This document shows, one piece after another, positions 8,150 through 15,859 of a stretch of 64,000 bases of DNA. The translations under genes and the position numbers were made by a program. This DNA is from an uncultured Eubacteriales bacterium (lineage in GTDB: Bacteria; Bacillota; Clostridia; Christensenellales; Aristaeellaceae). Position 1 is the stretch's first letter, and each line of letters begins with the position of its first letter. The notes below the pieces were generated by a model. That model ran no database searches, was not told the origin of the DNA, and was given only the letters and a program-made list of their open reading frames with translations. The stretch is from assembly GCA_902760595.1 (NCBI GenBank), contig CACWHI010000017.1, positions 25,089-89,088 on the forward strand, read 5' to 3'.

Positions 8150-9271
8150 CTACTTTCCCATCTCTTCCATCTGTCTGATCAGGAAGTCTTTGAGCTGCTC
8201 CTTATCCGGCAGCTGAAGCATATAGGTCGATACGAACAGCTTGTTATCCATCCCTGAGAGCGCATATTCGACCATCTGAGGGCCCTTCTGCGTACAGAGG
8301 AGTATACCCACCGGCGGATTGTCCCCGGGATTCATCTCATTCTTTCTGTAATACGAAACATAGGCGTTCAACTGGCCGAAATTCTCATGGGTGAATTTAT
8401 CGTCCTTCAGCTCGATGATGACGCTGCAGTGAAGGATCCTGTTGTACAGCACAAGGTCGATGAAGTAATACTCATCGTCGATGACGATCCTTTTCTGCCG
8501 TGCTTCAAAGCAGAAGCCCTTGCCCATTTCCAGAAGGAAGTCCGTCAGGTGGTCCATGAGCACCTGCTCGATATCGGATTCATCTACAGTGTCTTTTGCG
8601 TCTAAACCGAGGAACTCGAACAGAAACGGATCCTTGAGCGAAAGCGTATTGCCGGTATCTTCGCGGCTTGCCTTTTCAAAAAGCAGTTCAGGCTGACGGC
8701 TGACGCCTGCTCTGTAGAACAGCGATGTCGCGATTTGCCTTCTTAGCTCCTTCACAGACCAGCCGCTGCGTATGCACTCAAACTCATAAAAATAGCGTTC
8801 AAAAGGGTCGTCGATGGTCATGATTTCGCGAATATGGGAGAACGAAAGCTTACTGATCAGTGTTTCCGGAGGAGTTGTAAATCTTTCATCTGCGGTGCTG
8901 CCGCTGTCCGTCCTGGACAAAGCCAAAAAGTGCGACGGCATCGCACCAATTCCGGCAATCGGGCCTTTTGATGATAAGTGCGACACCATCGCACCTATTT
9001 GCGGATATGTCAAATAAAATTTCCTGCTGAGTTTAAACAGTGTCTGTGTAAGACCTCTTTCATTGATTTCTTTTTCAAGGCGCTCCAACAGATGTGTTCC
9101 GTATGCGGCACGTTCTTTGCCGTGCTGCTCAAACTCGACAATGTAATAACCTATCAGCCAGTTTCTCAGAGTCAGAGACTGGTTCAGTGCGCCTTTGGCA
9201 TAGGACTGTGTTTGAGCGCTCACTTCTGAGATGTGTTTTGCCAGTTGATCGAATGTCAGGCTTTCGCTCAT
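8150..9271 (-). CDS. DUF1016 / YhcG-type PD-(D/E)XK nuclease-domain protein
   Basis: A 373-aa member of the YhcG/PDDEXK_nuclease family. The N-terminal half (~10-180) is the DUF1016-N region; the C-terminal half has the nuclease fold with FIDLVLYNRILHC and IIELKDDKFTHENFGQL, giving the D...E-x-K catalytic pattern. Members are often near restriction-modification or mobile loci and are suspected to act in DNA processing or defence; the substrate is unknown. Its ribosome site (GGAGAG) lies inside the end of the upstream gene, so translation is coupled. Base composition looks lower in GC than its neighbours, suggesting transfer into an otherwise housekeeping operon. Confidence 0.88.
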   Translation of the reverse strand: MSESLTFDQLAKHISEVSAQTQSYAKGALNQSLTLRNWLIGYYIVEFEQHGKERAAYGTHLLERLEKEINERGLTQTLFKLSRKFYLTYPQIGAMVSHLSSKGPIAGIGAMPSHFLALSRTDSGSTADERFTTPPETLISKLSFSHIREIMTIDDPFERYFYEFECIRSGWSVKELRRQIATSLFYRAGVSRQPELLFEKASREDTGNTLSLKDPFLFEFLGLDAKDTVDESDIEQVLMDHLTDFLLEMGKGFCFEARQKRIVIDDEYYFIDLVLYNRILHCSVIIELKDDKFTHENFGQLNAYVSYYRKNEMNPGDNPPVGILLCTQKGPQMVEYALSGMDNKLFVSTYMLQLPDKEQLKDFLIRQMEEMGK

Positions 9272-9272
9272 T

Positions 9273-9992
9273 TCATCTCTCCGTTGATGTCTCGCAATGC
9301 TGTTTCCCTAATCTCATCCTCGCCACGATCACTGCCGCCATCATCGCCAGCACCGGCCAGCAGGCCAGGGCGATCTGCCCGGCATACCAGACGAAAAAGC
9401 GCGTGGGCATCAGCATGATCAGCAGATCCTGCCGGGGATTCAGCAGCCAGAGGTCGTTACGGAAGAAGACTTTGTGGAAGGTGACGAAGAGGCCGGTAAA
9501 GTTGACGGCGCCCCATATGCCCAGCGCCAAAACGATGCCCAGCAGGAGGTAGGCGCCTCGAGCCGCGCCTTTGAGGACATCGGCCAGCAGCTTCTCCCGA
9601 TCGGCGCTGTGCTGCCTGTGGAACCAGTACAGCGCCAGGATCAGCAGGGCAAGACCGCCGGCGGCATACCGGAGCAGGCTGAGCCCGCGCACGAGGCCGC
9701 GGACGTCCGCCATGTGGGCCAGCTCTTTTTCAGAGAAGCCCGGTCGCTGCGTGCCGTCCGCGGCGGTAACAGTCAGGTCGCTTTGCTGTCCGGTCAGGTA
9801 GCCGGTGATAGCCTTCGCGTAGTCCGGATAAGCGCTTGCCGGCACACCCTTTGAGGACGTGTCGGCAAACTGAAGAAAGCCGTTCAGCATCTGGCTGGTG
9901 CTGGTGACCTGCGTATAGGCGATGCCGGAGAGGATGCACAGGAAGGCGCACAGCCCCGCCAGCGTCATGGCCATTGATCTTAATGGTTTCAT
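9273..9992 (-). CDS. TIGR01906 / DUF1461 family integral membrane protein
   Basis: A 239-aa protein with an N-terminal membrane helix (~8-30), an extracytoplasmic domain (~31-115, with SEKELAHMADVRGL), and three further helices. The pattern of a long loop after TM1 ending in 'H-M-x-D-V' before TM2 is the signature of the uncharacterised TIGR01906 family seen in Firmicutes and lactobacilli. No enzymatic motif is apparent. The start codon overlaps the final base of prfB, and the next gene starts within its stop region, so it is translated as part of the prfB-tsaD run. Confidence 0.8.
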   Translation of the reverse strand: MKPLRSMAMTLAGLCAFLCILSGIAYTQVTSTSQMLNGFLQFADTSSKGVPASAYPDYAKAITGYLTGQQSDLTVTAADGTQRPGFSEKELAHMADVRGLVRGLSLLRYAAGGLALLILALYWFHRQHSADREKLLADVLKGAARGAYLLLGIVLALGIWGAVNFTGLFVTFHKVFFRNDLWLLNPRQDLLIMLMPTRFFVWYAGQIALACWPVLAMMAAVIVARMRLGKQHCETSTER

Positions 9993-11095
9993 TACTGCAT
10001 TTTCAGGTACGCGGTGGTAAAGCCGTCCAGGCCGCCGTTCATGACCTCATCGATATTGCCGGTCTCATAGCCGGTGCGGTGGTCCTTGACCATGGTATAG
10101 GGCTGGAAGACGTAGGAGCGGATCTGGCTGCCCCATTCGATCTTCTTCATCTCGCCCTTGATATCCGCCATCTGCTGCTCCTTCTCGCGCTCACGGATCT
10201 CCAGCAGCTTGGCCTTCAGCATCTTCAGACAGGTCGCGCGGTTCTGCACCTGGTCGCGCTCCGTCTGGCAGGAGACCACGATTCCGGACGGGAAGTGCGT
10301 CATACGAACGGCGGAGCTGGTCTTGTTCACGTTCTGTCCGCCGGCGCCGCTGGAATGGTAGGTGTCCACGCGGACGTCCTTCATGTCGATCTCGATCTCG
10401 TTGTCGTCGTCCTCCAGGATCGGCGCCACGTCCAGGGAAGAGAAGGAGGTGTGCCGGCGCGCGTTTGCGTCGAAGGGGCTGATGCGCACCAGGCGGTGCA
10501 CGCCCTTCTCGCCGCGCAGATAGCCGTAGGCGTTCTCGCCGTCCACCTCAAAGGATACGGACTTGATGCCCGCCTCGTCGCCCTCCAGATAGTCCAGCAG
10601 CTTCACCTTGAAGCCCAGGTGCTCGCAGTAGCGGGTGTACATGCGGTACAGCATCTGCGTCCAGTCCTGGGCCTCGGTGCCGCCCGCGCCCGCGTGCAGG
10701 GAAAGGATGGCGTTGCTGTCGTCATAGTCGCCGCGCATCAGCGTCTCCAGGGACAGGGCTTCGATCTGCTCGTCCAGGCGCGCGCTTTCGGCGGTGATCT
10801 CCTCCAGCATGCTCTCGTCGTCTTCCTCGTTGGCCAGGTCGATCATGACGTCCAGGTCGTCCACGGCGCTGACCAGGGACTCATAGTGCTTGATCTTGCC
10901 CTCGATGGCCGCGATGCGCCGGTTGACGTGTGTCGAGCGCTCCAGGTCGTTCCAGAAGCCCTCGGCGTTCATTTCTTCCTTCAGCTCCTCCAGCTCGCGC
11001 CTGAGGTCGTCCAGGTGCAGGCCGCCGGCGATCTCCTGCAGCTTGCCGCGCATCGCCGCGGTGGACTGCTTGTATTGTTCCAATGCCAGAATCAT
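9992..11095 (-). CDS. prfB: Peptide chain release factor 2
   Basis: Terminates translation at UGA and UAA. The 367-aa protein has the peptidyl-hydrolysis motif GAGGQNVNKT, with the methylatable Gln, and an SPF-like codon-recognition region (RISPFDANARR). Most bacterial prfB genes need a +1 frameshift at a CUU-UGA near codon 25; here the frame is open from the ATG at 11095 through that region (IAGGLHLDDLRRE), so the autoregulatory frameshift is absent. The start has GAGGG upstream. It is the first gene of the run that ends with tsaD. Confidence 0.96.
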   Translation of the reverse strand: MILALEQYKQSTAAMRGKLQEIAGGLHLDDLRRELEELKEEMNAEGFWNDLERSTHVNRRIAAIEGKIKHYESLVSAVDDLDVMIDLANEEDDESMLEEITAESARLDEQIEALSLETLMRGDYDDSNAILSLHAGAGGTEAQDWTQMLYRMYTRYCEHLGFKVKLLDYLEGDEAGIKSVSFEVDGENAYGYLRGEKGVHRLVRISPFDANARRHTSFSSLDVAPILEDDDNEIEIDMKDVRVDTYHSSGAGGQNVNKTSSAVRMTHFPSGIVVSCQTERDQVQNRATCLKMLKAKLLEIREREKEQQMADIKGEMKKIEWGSQIRSYVFQPYTMVKDHRTGYETGNIDEVMNGGLDGFTTAYLKMQ

Positions 11096-11151
11096 ATATA
11101 ACCCTCATTTCGTATGGTTGATCAGTTTCGGTGCTGCGGCGCGTATCGCGG

Positions 11152-11460
11152 CTACCTGAATACCAGCCCGGCCAGTAGCGCCACTACGGAGGCGGAGGCC
11201 GCCACGGTCAGCAGGCTGCCGCCCGTCCAGGCCAGCGCGGCCCCCGCGACCAGCGCCAGCGCCCCGGCCCAGACAGAGTCCGTGGCCAGCAGGATGTCCG
11301 GGAAGGTCATCACCGCCAGGGTGACATAGGGCACATAGGTCAGGAAGCTGCGGATAAAGCGGCTTTTGATGGGCTTGCGCAGAAAAGTCAGCGGCAGCGT
11401 GCGGATGAGCCAGGTGACCCCGGCCATGACCAGCAGGTAGAGCCAGATGTTAGTTTGCAT
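11152..11460 (-). CDS. azlD: AzlD-family branched-chain amino acid export subunit
   Basis: A 102-aa protein with four hydrophobic segments, starting MQTNIWLYLLVMAGVTWLIR, typical of the small AzlD partner. With AzlC it forms a branched-chain amino acid (and azaleucine) exporter in the cytoplasmic membrane. Its start overlaps the end of azlC by 11 bases, giving translational coupling. Confidence 0.9.
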   Translation of the reverse strand: MQTNIWLYLLVMAGVTWLIRTLPLTFLRKPIKSRFIRSFLTYVPYVTLAVMTFPDILLATDSVWAGALALVAGAALAWTGGSLLTVAASASVVALLAGLVFR

Positions 11461-12169
11461 CGGCCGCCTCCTCCACAGGGCGGATCAGCGCGGCCGCCGC
11501 CGAGACAGTCACCGTCAGCAGGATCACGCGCATCCCGGAGGACAGCGTTTTCACGCCCGGCAGCACGGCGCACAGCCCGCTCAGCGCCATGGAGGTCAGA
11601 ATGACCGCGCGGATGAAGCGGTCCTGCCGCGCTTTGGGCACGATAGCCGCCAGGAACATGCCGAACAGGCTCACGCTCAGGGCGCTGACCAGCCGCGCCG
11701 GCAGCGCGTTGCCCACCACGACGCCCAGCATGGTACCCGCCGTCCAGCCCGTGGCGGACACGGCGAACATGCCGTAGGGATACCAGGGATTCAGCATCCC
11801 CGGGCTGGCAATGGAAAGGGCGAACATCTCGTCCGTCACCGTCATGCCCAGCAGCAGCCGGTGCGGCGTGCGCAGGTCCGGCGCCAGCTTCTGGGATAAG
11901 GCGCAGCTCATCAGCAGGTACCGGGCGTTGGCGATCAGCGTCATCAGCGCGATTTCGATCAGGCTGCCGTGTTCCCGGATCACCTGAAAGCCGGCGTACT
12001 CCCCGGCGGAGGCCATGTTGGTCAGGCTGGCGACCCCCGCCTGGATCACGTTCAGCCCCGCGTTGCGCGCCGAAATGCCCAGCGCAAACGAAACAGCCAG
12101 ATAGCCCAGCATGATCGGGATCCCGTGCCTCAACCCGAGGCGGAAGGCGTCCGAATTCTGTGCGCGCAA
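11450..12169 (-). CDS. azlC: AzlC-family branched-chain amino acid exporter
   Basis: Large subunit of the AzlCD exporter; about seven membrane helices with the family opening GLRHGIPIMLGYLAVSFALG. I choose a TTG start at 12169 (239 aa, the usual family length) because GGAGG lies 8 bp upstream of it. An upstream ATG at 12235 would place the operon promoter (12206-12235) inside the coding region, so it is unlikely to be the start. azlD follows with an 11-bp overlap. Confidence 0.9.
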   Translation of the reverse strand: MRAQNSDAFRLGLRHGIPIMLGYLAVSFALGISARNAGLNVIQAGVASLTNMASAGEYAGFQVIREHGSLIEIALMTLIANARYLLMSCALSQKLAPDLRTPHRLLLGMTVTDEMFALSIASPGMLNPWYPYGMFAVSATGWTAGTMLGVVVGNALPARLVSALSVSLFGMFLAAIVPKARQDRFIRAVILTSMALSGLCAVLPGVKTLSSGMRVILLTVTVSAAAALIRPVEEAADAN

Positions 12170-12205
12170 AGCTCTTTCCTCCGTTTGGCCCAATGAGCCG
12201 TATAT

Positions 12206-12235
12206 ATTGTAGCGCAGGACGGCGAACGATGTCAA
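12206..12235 (-). promoter_or_regulatory. SigA-type promoter of azlCD
   Basis: Perfect TTGACA (12230-12235) and TACAAT (12206-12211) separated by 18 bp, reading leftward; it ends ~37 bp before the TTG start of azlC and overlaps the 5' end of any longer frame. Confidence 0.75.
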
Positions 12236-12245
12236 GCCGGCGGGA

Positions 12246-13133
12246 TCAAAGCGGAAGGCACTCCCGGATCACCTGAGAGCAATCGCCGCTGATCATGAGG
12301 GTCCGGCTCTTCAGCTCGTCCGGCACCGGGCTTTCTTCCATATTGAGGCAGGCGTACAGGGCCTCTTTGTTCTGATAGGCCTGCTGCCAGAAGTTGTATT
12401 TGATGATGCCGGGGGTGTTGTAGCCCACGCCGAGCTCCAGGTAGAGCACTTTTCCGCCCCTGTGGGCGGCTGCCCACGCCTCATAGCCTGCCGCGGCCTC
12501 TTCCCAGCCGCCGTCCTCGACAAAGGTGTCGTCAGAGCGCAGGTTCAGCGTGAGCGGACGCCCGCAGTTGGGGCATTTGGGCAGAAGCTCCGTGGGGACG
12601 CGCATCGACGGCGCTTTTCCTTCCGGAAGCATCAGCTCGTTGCGTTCACCGATCGTGAAGCCCTGGGCGAGCAGCATCCGCCGCACGGCGTCTTCATTGT
12701 CCCAGGTCTTTTTGCAGCAGGGCTTGCTGCACTGGAAGAGGCCGTAATCGCCCTGGGTGTAAAACAGCCGTTTTTTGTCGAACCCGGCCTTCTGGAAGCA
12801 GTGGTCCACGTTCGTGGTCAGCACGAAGTAGTCCTTTTCCCCGACCAGCCGGAAGAGGTCGCGGTAGGTGGGCTTCGGCGCGTCCATATACCGGTTGATC
12901 CAGATGTTCCGGCTGAAGAAGGCCCAGAATTCCTCGGGAGCTGGAAACGGATAAAAGCCGCCGGAATACATGTCCCGGAAGCCGTATTTCTTGCCGAAAT
13001 CAGAAAAATAGCGCTCAAAGCGCTCGCCGCTGTACACAAATCCCGCGGCGGTGGAAAGCCCCGCTCCCGCGCCGACCATCACGGCGTCCGCCTGCCCGAT
13101 CCATTGCTTCAGTTCGCTGATCTTTTCGTTCAT
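12246..13133 (-). CDS. Class M sirtuin (SirTM), probable protein ADP-ribosyltransferase
   Basis: A 295-aa Sir2-fold protein. The NAD-binding GAGAGLSTAAGF (~22-33) and the TTNVDHCFQKAGF segment match sirtuins, and two zinc-site clusters are visible (CSKPCC and CPNC). The invariant deacetylase histidine (normally in an ELHG-type motif) is missing: this position reads LFYTQGDYGLFQC, as in the macrodomain-linked class M sirtuins of staphylococci and streptococci, which mono-ADP-ribosylate proteins rather than deacetylate. Those are usually encoded beside a zinc macrodomain hydrolase; here that partner lies ~8 kb away at 21246-22034. ATG at 13133 follows a promoter with TATAAT. Confidence 0.88.
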   Translation of the reverse strand: MNEKISELKQWIGQADAVMVGAGAGLSTAAGFVYSGERFERYFSDFGKKYGFRDMYSGGFYPFPAPEEFWAFFSRNIWINRYMDAPKPTYRDLFRLVGEKDYFVLTTNVDHCFQKAGFDKKRLFYTQGDYGLFQCSKPCCKKTWDNEDAVRRMLLAQGFTIGERNELMLPEGKAPSMRVPTELLPKCPNCGRPLTLNLRSDDTFVEDGGWEEAAAGYEAWAAAHRGGKVLYLELGVGYNTPGIIKYNFWQQAYQNKEALYACLNMEESPVPDELKSRTLMISGDCSQVIRECLPL

Positions 13134-13178
13134 CGCGTTTTCTCCCTGCCGCGTATGTATTTCTGCCGCGGCAAGCGT

Positions 13179-13206
13179 ATTATATAACAGGAAAGGAGTT
13201 TTGCAA
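13179..13206 (-). promoter_or_regulatory. SigA-type promoter of the SirTM gene
   Basis: TTGCAA (13201-13206), 16 bp, TATAAT (13179-13184), reading leftward about 45 bp before the ATG. Confidence 0.7.
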
Positions 13207-13240
13207 CAGCATAATTTCCGCAGAACGTGCTACCGTACGT

Positions 13241-13276
13241 AAAAAACGGCTGCTGCAAATCGTTCCGCAGCAGCCG
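13241..13276 (-). terminator. Rho-independent terminator after the tct-hydrolase operon
   Basis: A 10-bp stem CGGCTGCTGC/GCAGCAGCCG (13247-13256, 13267-13276) is followed on the minus strand by six Ts (13241-13246), just past the DUF3237 stop codon. Confidence 0.9.
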
Positions 13277-13304
13277 CAGAATGCGCTGAAGTATGAAAGC
13301 CGCG

Positions 13305-13748
13305 TTATTCAGCGTCTTCCTTCAGCTCGTAGAAACGGATCCACAGGCCGCGCTCGTCCCGCAGGCCCTGGCCCACAAAGTGGTTGCGGTGCAGGAGAGG
13401 AGCCAGCGCCTTGGAATCGGTGATGAAGGTCGGAACGGTGCGGAAAGGACGCGGTCGGTTGCCGTCGGTGAACCAGGCGTTGTTTTCCACGTAGATGTGG
13501 CAGGCCTGCCCCTCGCGGTCGTGGCCGGTGAGCATATAGCGGGCGGACATGTGGCGTACATCGTTCTGGTTGGTCACCTGGGTGTCGACGCCGCAGGGCT
13601 CCACGATACCTTGGAAGATTTCGCTCTGCACAGTGCCTTTGAATGGGATCATTTTCACGTGGCCGATTTCGCTTTCGAACTCTACGGTGCCTTCCGGGTC
13701 CGTCTGCACCAGGATCTCCAGGATGGGTTTTTCATTGAACGCTTTCAT
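13305..13748 (-). CDS. DUF3237-like protein
   Basis: A 147-aa protein, probably a beta-barrel, with features of DUF3237: an opening that describes substrate range (MKAFNEKPILEILVQTDPEG), GTVQSEIFQGIVEPCGVDTQ, ARYMLTGHD, and a closing FVGQGLRDERGLWIRFYEL. DUF3237 proteins often sit beside esterases and aromatic or carboxylate catabolic genes; their role is not known to me. Start at 13748 (ATG) is preferred; a GTG five codons earlier would begin inside the ribosome site GTGAGG, which also overlaps the previous stop. Last gene of the tct-hydrolase cluster, followed by a strong terminator. Confidence 0.7.
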   Translation of the reverse strand: MKAFNEKPILEILVQTDPEGTVEFESEIGHVKMIPFKGTVQSEIFQGIVEPCGVDTQVTNQNDVRHMSARYMLTGHDREGQACHIYVENNAWFTDGNRPRPFRTVPTFITDSKALAPLLHRNHFVGQGLRDERGLWIRFYELKEDAE

Positions 13749-13759
13749 GACGTAGGACC

Positions 13760-14680
13760 TCACTTTTTGAGATATTTATCCAGGAAGTCCAGCACCAGCT
13801 GCTTGCATTCGGGCTGGAACAGCTCGCGGGTGCCGTGGCCACCGTTTTTGACGATGTACAGCTCGCTCTGGTCGGCCAGGCCGGCCTTTTCCAGCCGGGC
13901 ATAGAAGTCCTCGCTCATGGACACGTCCACCAGCGGATCCTGGTCGCCGTGCAGGATGATGATCGGCGCGGTGCGCTCGCTGATATGGAAGATAGGGCTC
14001 GCCGCGTCGCTGCGCTCCACCATCGTGGCCGGATCGCCGCCAAGAAGCGCGCCGCCGTGGGTCTCTTCGATCCTGTGCCAGCGGTGCCTGGGATCCTTGA
14101 AGTGCTCGATCTCCGTCAGGTTGCAGGCCTTGATATCCACTGGCCCGAAGAAATCCACAGCCGCCTGTACTTTGGAGGAGACTCCGGCCCATTCGGCGCT
14201 GTCAAAGCCGTCGGTGTTCATGGCCATCCAGGCGGACAGGTGCCCGCCCGCGGAACGGCCCATGGTGGCGACCCGGTCGGGATCGAGGCCGTACTGCCCG
14301 GCGTGGGCGCGCAGGAAGCGCACGGCGGTCTTCACGTCGATCAACTGATCGGGGAAATGCCCGACGCCGGAATGCCGGTACTGGATGCAGGCGACGGCAT
14401 AGCCGTGCTCGGCGAAGAATTCCATTTCCGCCGCCATCAGGTTTTTGTCGCATTTGCGCCAGCCCGCGCCGTTGATCCATACGATCAGGGGCTGCAGCCC
14501 GGTGGATACTTCGTCGTCCCGGCCGGAAGCCAGGCGCATTTCGCTGTTGCCGTTCTGCACCATCAGCGACAGGTACAGGTCCAGCGGGTTGCCCTCCAGG
14601 TCCGTGACATGGGAAAAGCAGATGTTATCCAGAAAATTGATGGTCCGGCGCTCCTTGCCGGGGTCGATCACGATACGCAT
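13760..14680 (-). CDS. Alpha/beta hydrolase (BD-FAE/esterase-like)
   Basis: Cytoplasmic esterase-type hydrolase, 306 aa, without a signal peptide. An oxyanion-hole strand (PLIVWINGAGWRK, ~87-99) is followed by the nucleophile elbow GRSAGG (~160), an acid at GDQDPLV (~255) and a catalytic His in KNGGHGTRE (~285). This order matches the prolyl-oligopeptidase/BD-FAE-like esterases that cleave acyl or feruloyl esters. It lies between a MITE-like element and the DUF3237 gene, in the same direction as the tct genes and a second hydrolase, suggesting hydrolysis of an imported ester. Substrate unknown. Confidence 0.85.
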   Translation of the reverse strand: MRIVIDPGKERRTINFLDNICFSHVTDLEGNPLDLYLSLMVQNGNSEMRLASGRDDEVSTGLQPLIVWINGAGWRKCDKNLMAAEMEFFAEHGYAVACIQYRHSGVGHFPDQLIDVKTAVRFLRAHAGQYGLDPDRVATMGRSAGGHLSAWMAMNTDGFDSAEWAGVSSKVQAAVDFFGPVDIKACNLTEIEHFKDPRHRWHRIEETHGGALLGGDPATMVERSDAASPIFHISERTAPIIILHGDQDPLVDVSMSEDFYARLEKAGLADQSELYIVKNGGHGTRELFQPECKQLVLDFLDKYLKK

Positions 14681-14708
14681 GGCAGATTATCCTTTCGGTG
14701 AGGTTCTC

Positions 14709-14833
14709 ATACTAATCTCTGGTAAAACCGCTAAATCTTGCGCGTGTCTTTACGGGTACGCTTTCGTGCGGGTTCCTTGATCAAACGCCAAATCCACGCA
14801 CAATCTTTTAGCATTTTTACCGGATATTAGTAT
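14709..14833. repeat. 125-bp imperfect inverted-repeat element (MITE-like)
   Basis: The outer 8 bp are a perfect inverted pair: ATACTAAT at 14709-14716 and ATTAGTAT at 14826-14833. The next ~35 bp of each arm are clearly related (GGTAAAA...CTAAA...TTGCGCGTG on the left, matching the reverse complement on the right), so the whole can fold into one long hairpin. It separates two hydrolase genes, and its right end supplies the final base region of the upstream gene's stop codon (TGA at 14833-14835). No coding capacity. Confidence 0.7.
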
Positions 14834-15744
14834 CAGAGTCTGGTATTCCTGATCGCTTTGACGATCATCGCGCCGGCTTCCTTCCATCCGGCCATGAAAT
14901 GCGGGATGAAGCCGTGGACGGCGCCGGGAAAGATCTTCATGGTCACTTCTACGCCCAGGGAAGCCAGGCGGCGTCCCTGCTCCAGGTTCTGGAAGCGGAA
15001 GGGACACTTTGAGCCGCCCAGGATCATGGTGGCCGGCAGCTGAGCCAGCGCTTCCTCCGGGGCCCTCATGAAATCGATGGAAACATCCTCCATCAGGGCG
15101 GGATCGTCGTCAGACATCAGAACGCCGAAGCCCGCGTTGCGGTACTCACTTGTTTTCCAGAACTCGGGCACAGCCTTGGCCTTGGCGTCGTCATAGACCA
15201 GATCGTTCGGGCCGTAGCCGTTGATCAGCAGGCTGAAGGGGAGCGGACTGCCCCGCAGGACAGCCACTACGGCAGCCGAGAGGGTCAGCTGGCCGCCGGC
15301 GGAATATCCGCCGCAGGATACCCGCTTCGGATCGGCGCCCCAATCCCGGAGATGGTCAAACACGTAGCGGGCGGCGTCCAGGCATTGCTCCAGGGGGACG
15401 GGAAAGGACGCGAATTCCGTAGTCGTATAATCGATGTCTACGACTACACCGCCGATCTGATCCGCCAGCCAGGCGCACCACAGGGTGTCGTTGGGCATAT
15501 GGCCGATGAGCCATCCGCCGCCGTGAATATTGATGTGGAGGGGGCAGTCCGGCGTTTTATTCTTTGCGGTGAAAACATACATCCTATAAGGCCATCCGTT
15601 CACGGCCGGGCGGTCCAGGGTGGTCATGTCCGCCAGGCTGATGAACGACCGGCATTCTTCCGGGATATCGGTGTCGCCGTCAAACTTGCGGTTGCTCATC
15701 ATATCTCGCGCCATTCTGGCGCGCATCTCAGGGGTCAAAGGCAT
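14833..15744 (-). CDS. Alpha/beta hydrolase-3 (HSL-type esterase)
   Basis: A 303-aa cytoplasmic carboxylesterase of the hormone-sensitive-lipase type: the oxyanion motif HGGGW (HINIHGGGWLIG, ~92-103), nucleophile elbow GYSAGG (~166), and a His in PGAVHGF (~280). It follows tctA by 115 bp containing a hairpin, and a second hydrolase follows after the inverted-repeat element. The stop codon (14833-14835) lies at the very edge of that element, so the original 3' end may have been altered by its insertion. Confidence 0.88.
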   Translation of the reverse strand: MPLTPEMRARMARDMMSNRKFDGDTDIPEECRSFISLADMTTLDRPAVNGWPYRMYVFTAKNKTPDCPLHINIHGGGWLIGHMPNDTLWCAWLADQIGGVVVDIDYTTTEFASFPVPLEQCLDAARYVFDHLRDWGADPKRVSCGGYSAGGQLTLSAAVVAVLRGSPLPFSLLINGYGPNDLVYDDAKAKAVPEFWKTSEYRNAGFGVLMSDDDPALMEDVSIDFMRAPEEALAQLPATMILGGSKCPFRFQNLEQGRRLASLGVEVTMKIFPGAVHGFIPHFMAGWKEAGAMIVKAIRNTRL

Positions 15745-15771
15745 ATGGTCATCGCCTCCTGTTAAAGATGG

Positions 15772-15802
15772 GCCGCCCGTCCCGGCTCGGGAGACGGGCG
15801 GC
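15772..15802 (-). terminator. Hairpin between tctA and the esterase gene
   Basis: A 10-bp stem GCCGCCCGTC/GACGGGCGGC with an 11-nt loop. The downstream minus-strand bases (CCATCTTT) are only mildly T-rich, so this is more likely a partial terminator or mRNA-stabilising hairpin inside the operon. Confidence 0.5.
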
Positions 15803-15859
15803 TGCGGGTACGACAGGCGTGGAAGCTTTTACCTGCCTGTCGGTAAAGGCCTTATGCCT

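Noticed and set aside
12170..12235. N-terminal extension of azlC to an ATG at 12235
   Set aside because: The region contains a consensus promoter; a TTG with GGAGG 8 bp upstream gives the normal family length.
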